NCBI GenBank assembly: GCA_018065465.1
Contig: JAGHTC010000004.1
Location: forward strand, 1 to 35,331
DNA from: Candidatus Ruminococcus equi
GTDB taxonomy: Bacteria > Bacillota > Clostridia > Oscillospirales > Acutalibacteraceae
Length of the DNA stretch: 35,331 nt
Direction: 5' to 3'
Part shown: one piece after another, positions 1-6,043 of the stretch
Position numbering within the stretch: position 1 is the first letter of the stretch
Layout of the letters: each line of letters begins with the position of its first letter
Translations under genes and position numbers: made by a program
The notes under the pieces: generated by a model
Seen by the model: only the letters and a program-made list of their open reading frames with translations
Told to the model about the DNA's origin: nothing
Database searches by the model: none

Positions 1-93
1 TGATATGTTTCAAAACGCCGATAGGCACATCACTTGACGAAGTCAAACATCACGCTGAAAAGCACATCACGTTCCGCTTGCGGAACACATCGT
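1..93. repeat. Tandem mini-hairpin array 1 (runs off the left edge): GCC-gata-GGC, TTGAC-gaa-GTCAA, GCT-gaaa-AGC, GTTCCG-cttg-CGGAAC, separated by 7-nt linkers ACATCAC x3 then ACATCGT
   Basis: Read directly: hairpins at 17-26, 34-46, 54-63, 71-86; linkers 27-33, 47-53, 64-70 identical (acatcac), 87-93 acatcgt. Confidence 0.8.
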
Positions 94-95
94 TC

Positions 96-135
96 AAAAA
101 ATCCCCTTTTGTCGTATGACAAAAGGGGATTTTTT
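96..135 (-). terminator. Strong intrinsic terminator downstream of tRNA-Arg, U-rich on both strands
   Basis: AAAAATCCCCTTTTGTC-gtat-GACAAAAGGGGATTTTT. Confidence 0.85.
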
Positions 136-137
136 GT

Positions 138-214
138 TGGCCCGCCCGAAGAGATTTGAACTCCCGTTCTCCGGAATCGGAATCCGTTGCGTTATCCAGC
201 TGCGCCACGGGCGG
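138..214 (-). tRNA. tRNA-Arg (anticodon CCG), CCA encoded
   Basis: Cloverleaf folded by hand on the minus strand: acceptor CCGCCCG/CGGGCGG, anticodon loop TTCCGAT, T-loop TTCAAAT, 3' G-CCA. Confidence 0.93.
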
Positions 215-224
215 ATACAGATGT

Positions 225-253
225 ATTATACACCAAATTATTACCCCTTGCAA
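225..253 (-). promoter_or_regulatory. Sigma-A-type promoter of tRNA-Arg (TTGCAA-N17-TATAAT)
   Basis: Minus-strand -35 TTGCAA at 253-248, -10 TATAAT at 230-225, 17-nt spacer. Confidence 0.8.
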
Positions 254-276
254 TAATCAGTTTTTTGTTTTATAAT
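248..276 (+). promoter_or_regulatory. Sigma-A-type promoter of lipoprotein gene (TTGCAA-N17-TATAAT)
   Basis: -35 TTGCAA 248-253, -10 TATAAT 271-276, 17-nt spacer. Confidence 0.75.
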
Positions 277-311
277 ATATATGAGATAATTTGTCGAATT
301 TTGGTGATAAT

Positions 312-773
312 ATGAAAAAGATTATTTTATTACTTTTTGTGTGCCTTTTGGTACTTTCTCTTTGCTCCTGCGGTGGCAGTAATACTCCGACTGAATCAAA
401 GGAAACCGTGCTTCATACCGTTGCACCCACCGATGCCGTAACTCTTGAATGGTGCCCTGTTGACTGTCCGATTTCTCTTGCTGATGAAAACGGAAGCACT
501 ATTCTTTCCAAAGAAGATTTTTTGACTTTTGCTATGGATAGTACAAGCAACTCTACACCCACATTGAGATTTAAAATATCCGAACTTGCACGCGATTTGT
601 TATCTACATATATCAAAAGTTCTCCCGATAAAAAATATATTTTGAAAATAAATTCCGATGATGTTGCCGAAGTAAGCGACACCTCGAAACTTGCTACATC
701 TTGTGAATTTTCCGTAAGCATTTCGTCTTACGAAAAATGTTGTGAACTTGCTACCAAAATTCGCGGACTTTAA
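312..773 (+). CDS. Small putative lipoprotein of unknown function
   Basis: Start at M8 of the listed ORF (MKKIILLLFVCLLVLSLCSCGG): signal peptide plus lipobox LSLC/SC. Confidence 0.7.
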   Translation: MKKIILLLFVCLLVLSLCSCGGSNTPTESKETVLHTVAPTDAVTLEWCPVDCPISLADENGSTILSKEDFLTFAMDSTSNSTPTLRFKISELARDLLSTYIKSSPDKKYILKINSDDVAEVSDTSKLATSCEFSVSISSYEKCCELATKIRGL

Positions 774-834
774 CAAGGAGTAATTGATAAATTAGGAAAA
801 ATTAAAAATGTCGGGAATGTTCGACTTTTTTATA

Positions 835-863
835 TTGATTTTATATAAATTTTGTGATATATT
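835..863 (+). promoter_or_regulatory. Promoter of SRP RNA (TTGATT-N17-TATATT)
   Basis: Hexamers read directly with 17-nt spacer just upstream of the SRP RNA. Confidence 0.6.
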
Positions 864-870
864 TATTAGG

Positions 871-1037
871 ATGTAAGCCGTATTCGTATGAATAAGCGAG
901 CGACAGGCCCTGTACGATTTTGAACTGTGAATCATGTCAGGCGGGGAACCGAGCAGCATTAAGCGGATTTCGAGATGCGATGCAGTAAGTCTGCCGTTCA
1001 CTTATTCATACGGTTTGCCGTGCAGGGCGGCTTACAT
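871..1037 (+). ncRNA. ffs: Signal recognition particle RNA, large bacterial type
   Basis: Apical-loop hallmark GTCAGGcggGGAACcGAGCAGC (936-957); terminal stem ATGTAAGCCG/CGGCTTACAT; located directly upstream of dnaX as is common in Firmicutes. Confidence 0.88.
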
Positions 1038-1075
1038 TTCTTTATATGGGAATATATTAACAGGGAAGTGAGAAA

Positions 1076-2857
1076 ATGTATCAAGTTCTTTATCGAAAGT
1101 ACAGACCGAAGGTTTTTGAAGATGTTGTCGGTCAGGAGCAGGTAACAAAAACTCTGCAAAATGAATTGAAACTAAATCGAATTAACCATGCCTATCTGTT
1201 CACGGGTACCCGCGGAACAGGTAAAACAACCTGCGCAAAGATTTTTGCCAAAGCGGTAAACTGCCTCTCACTTTCCGATAACGGTGACCCCTGCTGTGAA
1301 TGTGAAATATGCAAAGGGATTGATTCGGGCGAAGTTTTGGATGTTGTCGAAATGGATGCTGCATCAAACCGCGGTATCGAAGATATCAGAAGCATAATCG
1401 ACGAGGTTACTTTTTCTCCTCAAAAAGCAAAATACCGTGTCTATATCATAGACGAGGTACATATGCTGACGAAAGAAGCGTTCAACGCTTTGCTGAAAAC
1501 TTTGGAAGAGCCGCCGTCACATGTTATTTTTATTCTTGCTACCACCGAAGTTCACAAACTTTTGCCTACGATTATTTCCCGTTGTCAGCGTTTTGATTTT
1601 CACCGAATTTCTCCAAACGATATCTGCAAAAGATTAAAATTCATCGCTGATAAAGAAGGCATTTCTTTATCCGATGAAGCAGCCACGCTTATCTCCGTTA
1701 TCTGTGACGGTGCTATGCGTGATGCTATCTCACTTTTGGACAGATGTATTGCGATATCCGATGATGTAACCGCATCTACGGTACAAACTGCCGCAGGCCT
1801 TGCATCAAAAAATCACCTTTTTGAACTTTGCAACTGCACGATTAACAAAAACCCCGCAAAGGCTCTTTCGATTATCGACAAACTCTATTCGCAGTCAAAA
1901 GATATGTCGAAACTTTGTGAAGAACTTATTTCACATTTTCGTGCTTTGATGATGATTAAAACCGTGTCGGATGCCCGTTCCCTACTTGCCTTTTCCGACA
2001 AAGAATTTGACGCCGCAGTATCGCAGAGTGACTATCTTTCATTGGCTGATATAATCTACTGTATGGATGTTTTGTCCCGTTCTTTTGAGAGAATGGGAAA
2101 AGGTATCAGCGACCGTACCGAACTCGAAACCGCTATGGTCAAATTGTGCGCACCCGAACTTGATTCAACAAACGAAGCACTTGTTGCCCGCGTTGCATCT
2201 CTTGAAAAAGCAGTCCGTGCCCTTTCTGCGGGCGTAGTTGAAAGTAAATCTCAACCGCAGACAACACCCATAATTGATGATGAAGATGAAGAAGACATCG
2301 TTTCGGATGCAGTTGAAGAAGAGCTAAAGGATAATACTGTTTCCGATATCGAAACAGCTGACGATGCTGACGAGGAACAGGAAGAAGAGTTCACAGCAGA
2401 ACCTGAAAATAATTCTTTTGAAGAACAAAAACAAGAAGAAATTCAAGAAGATACCGAAGAAAAGAAACCTGTTGAAACCACTGCCGTAAAAGAAAAAGCA
2501 AAAGTTGATACCGATTCGCTGTACGACAACGCCGAGCCGTTTTTGCAGTGGCCGGAGGTACTTAGCAATTTGCGCCAGTATTCCCGCGCTATTTCCGCGG
2601 CATTTGAAGGCACAAAAGCGTATGTAAGCGGTGGCTATATTTTAATAGACACAGACCAGGAAATAGCCTTCAGGCTCTTAAAACAGCCGATGCGCCGAGA
2701 CGATATCCGCAAGGCTATTCTCGAAACAACGGGAAAAACTTACAAATTAGGTCCCTACAGACCGAAAAAACAAGAAGAGAAAAAAGACGATGTAATGTCT
2801 GATTTTATACAAAAATTAAAGGATTCGGGAATAAGCGTTTCCGAAGAAGAGGAGTAG
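1076..2857 (+). CDS. dnaX: DNA polymerase III subunit gamma/tau
   Basis: MYQVLYRKYRPKVFEDVVGQEQVTKTLQN, Walker A GTRGTGKTT, CX8CX2CX2C-type zinc motif, IIDEVHMLT. Confidence 0.97.
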   Translation: MYQVLYRKYRPKVFEDVVGQEQVTKTLQNELKLNRINHAYLFTGTRGTGKTTCAKIFAKAVNCLSLSDNGDPCCECEICKGIDSGEVLDVVEMDAASNRGIEDIRSIIDEVTFSPQKAKYRVYIIDEVHMLTKEAFNALLKTLEEPPSHVIFILATTEVHKLLPTIISRCQRFDFHRISPNDICKRLKFIADKEGISLSDEAATLISVICDGAMRDAISLLDRCIAISDDVTASTVQTAAGLASKNHLFELCNCTINKNPAKALSIIDKLYSQSKDMSKLCEELISHFRALMMIKTVSDARSLLAFSDKEFDAAVSQSDYLSLADIIYCMDVLSRSFERMGKGISDRTELETAMVKLCAPELDSTNEALVARVASLEKAVRALSAGVVESKSQPQTTPIIDDEDEEDIVSDAVEEELKDNTVSDIETADDADEEQEEEFTAEPENNSFEEQKQEEIQEDTEEKKPVETTAVKEKAKVDTDSLYDNAEPFLQWPEVLSNLRQYSRAISAAFEGTKAYVSGGYILIDTDQEIAFRLLKQPMRRDDIRKAILETTGKTYKLGPYRPKKQEEKKDDVMSDFIQKLKDSGISVSEEEE

Positions 2858-2860
2858 AAT

Positions 2861-3226
2861 ATGAAAGCAAGATTACCACAAGGCTACGGCGGCTCAGGTG
2901 CGGGAAACCTACAGCAACTTGCCCGTCAGGCACAGAAAATGCAGGATGATATGGCACAAGCTACCGAAGAACTCAACGCAAAAGAGTATTCGGCAACAGC
3001 GGGTGGCGGTGCAGTAAAAGTTACCGTAACAGGCGAACTTTTGATAAAAAATATTGAAATTTCTCCCGAGGTCGTTGACCCCGAAGATGTTGAAATGCTT
3101 TCCGATTTGGTTATGGCTTCCGTTAATGAAGCCTTGCGTATGGCTAATACCGACAAAGAGGAAACTATGGAGAAAATCTCCGGCGGTCTTAACTTAGGCT
3201 CAATGGGCATGGGCGGTTTGTTCTGA
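2861..3226 (+). CDS. YbaB/EbfC family nucleoid-associated protein
   Basis: [41 protein letters not shown]...; position between dnaX and recR. Confidence 0.95.
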   Translation: MKARLPQGYGGSGAGNLQQLARQAQKMQDDMAQATEELNAKEYSATAGGGAVKVTVTGELLIKNIEISPEVVDPEDVEMLSDLVMASVNEALRMANTDKEETMEKISGGLNLGSMGMGGLF

Positions 3227-3828
3227 TGTCAGCATATAATGTAGTACCGCTCCAAAAGTTGGTTGAGCAGTTTGAACGCTTGCCCGGTATCGGAAGCAAA
3301 ACTGCCCAAAGGCTTGCGTATTTTGTCTTGAATTTGCCGAAAGAACAGGCACAGGAATTTGCAAACGCCATTGTTGATGCTCACGAAAAAGTACGATACT
3401 GTGATGTTTGCTGTAATTTTTCAGATAGTGATAAATGTCCTGTTTGTCGCAGTGAAACAAGGGATAAGACAACTATCTGTGTTGTCGAAACTCCCCGTGA
3501 TGCAATAGCACTTGAATCAACGGGAGAGTATAACGGAACCTACCATGTTCTCCACGGTGCGATTTCACCGCTTGACGGTAAAGGTCCCGACCAACTGCGT
3601 ATTAAAGAACTTTTATCAAGGCTCAACGATAATTCGGTGTGCGAGGTTATTATGGCGACCAATCCGACAGTAGAGGGAGAGGCAACGGCTATGTATCTTT
3701 CGCGTTTGCTCAAACCCCTCGGCGTAAAGATAACCCGACTTGCCTACGGTATTCCTGTCGGAGGCGACCTTGAATATGCCGACGAAGTAACGCTTGCCCG
3801 CGCATTAGAAGGCAGGAGTGAACTCTGA
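3226..3828 (+). CDS. recR: Recombination protein RecR
   Basis: [38 protein letters not shown] zinc finger; TOPRIM region. Confidence 0.97.
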   Translation: MSAYNVVPLQKLVEQFERLPGIGSKTAQRLAYFVLNLPKEQAQEFANAIVDAHEKVRYCDVCCNFSDSDKCPVCRSETRDKTTICVVETPRDAIALESTGEYNGTYHVLHGAISPLDGKGPDQLRIKELLSRLNDNSVCEVIMATNPTVEGEATAMYLSRLLKPLGVKITRLAYGIPVGGDLEYADEVTLARALEGRSEL

Positions 3829-4286
3829 TGAGTGAAAATATAAAGATTATTGCGAATAACAAAAAAGCGTACCACGAGTATTTTGTCGAAGAAAAGTATG
3901 AAGCAGGTATCGAACTTTGCGGTACAGAGGTAAAGTCCTTGCGACAAGGCAAAGTGAATTTGAAAGATTCCTGGTGCAATATTGTCGACGGCGAGATTTT
4001 TGTAAACGGTATGCATATAAGCCCCTATGAAATGGGAAACATTTTTAACAAAGACCCGATGAGAGTAAGACGACTTCTGATGCACAAACGAGAGATAAAC
4101 CGTCTTTTCTCAAAAGTAAAACTTGACGGCTATGCTCTTATTCCGCTTTCGCTGTATTTCAAAAACAGTATGGTGAAAGTTGAGTTAGGACTTTGCAAAG
4201 GTAAGAAACTCTACGACAAGCGTGAAACAGAAGCCAAAAAGTCTGCAAAACGCGATATAGAGCGAGCCATAAAAGCCGACAGATAA
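3828..4286 (+). CDS. smpB: SsrA-binding protein SmpB
   Basis: [39 protein letters not shown]...; directly upstream of tmRNA. Confidence 0.97.
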   Translation: MSENIKIIANNKKAYHEYFVEEKYEAGIELCGTEVKSLRQGKVNLKDSWCNIVDGEIFVNGMHISPYEMGNIFNKDPMRVRRLLMHKREINRLFSKVKLDGYALIPLSLYFKNSMVKVELGLCKGKKLYDKRETEAKKSAKRDIERAIKADR

Positions 4287-4311
4287 GCACGACTTTTCGT
4301 GCATATCATAT

Positions 4312-4662
4312 GGGGATGTAAAGGTTTCGACGGGGATGCAGAACTACGATAAGCGAGTAGCGGCGGGACACCGCTATAAAAGTTCCACCTTAAAATAAAC
4401 GACAAAAAATTTGCTCCAGTAGCACAATTAGCTGCTTAATGCGGCTCGTCTGCCTGCCTTAACCGCGAAGGCAGGATAAGGCGTCGATTAGCGGTAAATG
4501 TGAACAACCCACGCCTTTAAGTTGTCACAGATAAAAGGCTACCAAAACACAAAACCTGTTATTGGGTGTTGTGCAGAGGGAATGTCAATACAATAACTGC
4601 ACTCGGAGAAAGTCGTGGGGAAACATTTTCGGACGCGAGTTCGATTCTCGCCATCTCCACCA
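4312..4662 (+). ncRNA. ssrA: Transfer-messenger RNA
   Basis: 5' GGGGATGTAAAGGTTTCGACGGGGATGCAG; 3' ACGCGAGTTCGATTCTCGCCATCTCCACCA; acceptor GGGGATG/CATCTCC; tag ORF ...NDKKFAPVAQLAA* at 4398-4439. Confidence 0.95.
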
Positions 4663-4697
4663 AAAAAAACAGCATCGCATCGCGATGCTGTTTTTTT
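4663..4697 (+). terminator. tmRNA terminator
   Basis: AACAGCATCG-catcg-CGATGCTGTTTTTTT. Confidence 0.88.
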
Positions 4698-4699
4698 AT

Positions 4700-4894
4700 C
4701 CAAGCCGCAGGCTTGGTATATCATCCGCCGTAGGTGGTATATCACCAAAAACGGCAAAGCCATTTTTGTATCTCATCACGCCATAGGCGTGTATAAAATC
4801 TTTCTGTGGCTTGATGATATGCAACACTTCGTGTTGATGAAATACAATTCCTTACGGAATTGATGATATACAGCCCTTGCCGGCTGATAAGATA
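4700..4894. repeat. Tandem mini-hairpin array 2: 7 intact short hairpins plus one mismatched one, separated by eight 8-nt linkers (TATATCAT family; reverse complement ATGATATA in second half)
   Basis: Hairpins 4700-4716, 4725-4737, 4746-4768, 4777-4791, (4800-4813 mismatched), 4822-4836, 4845-4862, 4871-4886; linkers tatatcat, tatatcac, tatctcat, tataaaat | atgatatg, atgaaata, atgatata, ataagata. Confidence 0.88.
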
Positions 4895-4933
4895 CGAGTC
4901 CTTTACTTTATAATATGAGATTTTGTATAAATA

Positions 4934-4963
4934 TTGACAATGGCGCTTATTTCAATATATAAT
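4934..4963 (+). promoter_or_regulatory. Promoter TTGACA-N18-TATAAT
   Basis: Hexamers read directly, upstream of the CDS at 5002. Confidence 0.7.
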
Positions 4964-5001
4964 ACATTAGATATCAGCATATCTTTTTTGGAGGGTTTAT
5001 T

Positions 5002-5550
5002 ATGGAAAACAAAAAACTTTTAGCTGTTCGAATAGTCAACATTGTGCTTATTCTCGGCGTTTTGGCATTGGGTATTATCAGAATTTCCAATCCGGTTTTT
5101 TCAAGCACTTTCGAAAAAGTCAACATCGCTGTTGCTTTTGTTGCTTTGGCTTTCGGTTTTGCTTATTTGCTCAGAGGATATAAAAAGGAATCTGCTATCT
5201 TCTACAAAGGTTTTATGATACTCTTTGTTCTGTCCTCGCTGTTTTCTTGCATTACCGATATTATTGCTCAGACAATCAAAGGTTCAAGTTATCTTACATC
5301 TATCTTTTTGACTTTCGTATTCTTTGGTGTTCTCGTTCTTGCTTTTATTCAAGATTTGGGAAGCAATGTTTCGTTTGTTATAGTAGGCGTTATTATTGCT
5401 ATTGACCTGTTTTTGCTTATATACACTTTGATCGCTATGAATGACATAAACTACATTGCATTTTCCGCCGGCAACTTTGTAACAGCATGCACAGCGGCTA
5501 CAATGATTTTTGCAAAATATATTGACAAAGCAAAACGCGGTACAGACTGA
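5002..5550 (+). CDS. Multi-pass membrane protein of unknown function
   Basis: Several hydrophobic segments; RBS-like GGAGGG upstream; own promoter and terminator. Confidence 0.8.
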   Translation: MENKKLLAVRIVNIVLILGVLALGIIRISNPVFSSTFEKVNIAVAFVALAFGFAYLLRGYKKESAIFYKGFMILFVLSSLFSCITDIIAQTIKGSSYLTSIFLTFVFFGVLVLAFIQDLGSNVSFVIVGVIIAIDLFLLIYTLIAMNDINYIAFSAGNFVTACTAATMIFAKYIDKAKRGTD

Positions 5551-5570
5551 TTTACTCTAAATATAATTTT

Positions 5571-5600
5571 CGGCAGGACTCTGTCCTGCCGTTATTTATT
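5571..5600 (+). terminator. Intrinsic terminator
   Basis: CGGCAGGAC-tct-GTCCTGCCG followed by TTATTTATT. Confidence 0.75.
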
Positions 5601-5605
5601 GTACT

Positions 5606-5650
5606 GCCCCTTTGTCGTGCACTGCACGACATCTCTCCTCACAAGGGGAG
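5606..5650. repeat. Compound palindromic (REP-like) element
   Basis: CCCCTT ... GTCGTGC-act-GCACGAC ... AAGGGG: hairpin nested in outer inverted repeat, alternative CTCTCC/GGGGAG pairing. Confidence 0.6.
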
Positions 5651-5677
5651 ATTATTAGGACAAACTTTATGTTTTAC

Positions 5678-5706
5678 TTGACTTTACCACTTTACTATGG
5701 TAATAT
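5678..5706 (+). promoter_or_regulatory. Promoter of yerC-his operon (TTGACT-N17-TAATAT) overlapped by inverted repeats TTACCA-N8-TGGTAA and ACTATG-N12-CATAGT
   Basis: Read directly: 5678-5683, 5701-5706; inverted repeats 5684-5703 and 5694-5717. Confidence 0.7.
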
Positions 5707-5737
5707 GGTAGCATAGTTTAACAAAGGAGTGGAAATT

Positions 5738-6043
5738 TTGCACAGCTTACATAATAAATCTGTCGATAATCTCTTCAACACTATCTTAAATCTTTCATCA
5801 CTTGATGAGTGCTACGATTTCTTTGAAGACCTCTGCACGGTCAAAGAAATCTTTGATATGGCTTCGCGATTTGATGCCGCAATTATGCTTGATAACGGAA
5901 AGAGTTATCAGCAGATTGTTAATGCAGTCGGTATCAGCACCGCTACAATCAGCCGAGTAAATCGTGCTCTTTCATACGGAAGCGGCGGATATAAAAATGC
6001 CATTTCGAAACTTAGCGACAAGGAGAGCAAAAATGATAATTAA
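5738..6043 (+). CDS. TrpR/YerC-YecD family helix-turn-helix regulator
   Basis: NLSSLDECYDFFEDLCTVKEIFDMASRFDAAIMLDNGKSYQQIVNAVGISTATISRVNRALSYGSGGY matches the YerC family; TTG start at 5738 has AAAGGAG 8 nt upstream (listed GTG at 5729 overlaps the RBS). Confidence 0.88.
   Translation: MHSLHNKSVDNLFNTILNLSSLDECYDFFEDLCTVKEIFDMASRFDAAIMLDNGKSYQQIVNAVGISTATISRVNRALSYGSGGYKNAISKLSDKESKNDN

Noticed and set aside
50-253. ORF on minus strand (67 aa)
   Set aside because: Overlaps tRNA-Arg, its terminator and its promoter; no coding support.
809-832. Possible terminator GTCG-ggaatgtt-CGACTTTTTT after the lipoprotein gene
   Set aside because: Only a 4-bp stem; too weak to call, although a U-tract is present.
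792-1001. ORF on minus strand (69 aa)
   Set aside because: Lies antisense to SRP RNA.
2755-2790. Possible dnaX programmed -1 frameshift at CCGAAAAAACAAG
   Set aside because: The A-run is not in X XXY YYZ register with the reading frame and lies near the normal C-terminus; no supporting stem-loop or Shine-Dalgarno-like element noticed.
4539-4863. Overlapping short ORFs on both strands (4539-4763, 4562-4786, 4615-4863)
   Set aside because: Fall on tmRNA 3' end, its terminator and the hairpin array; translation is fortuitous.
4700-4894. CRISPR array interpretation of the hairpin/linker array
   Set aside because: The constant units are only 8 nt, the variable units are palindromic and 13-23 nt, and no cas genes are present; this does not fit CRISPR.
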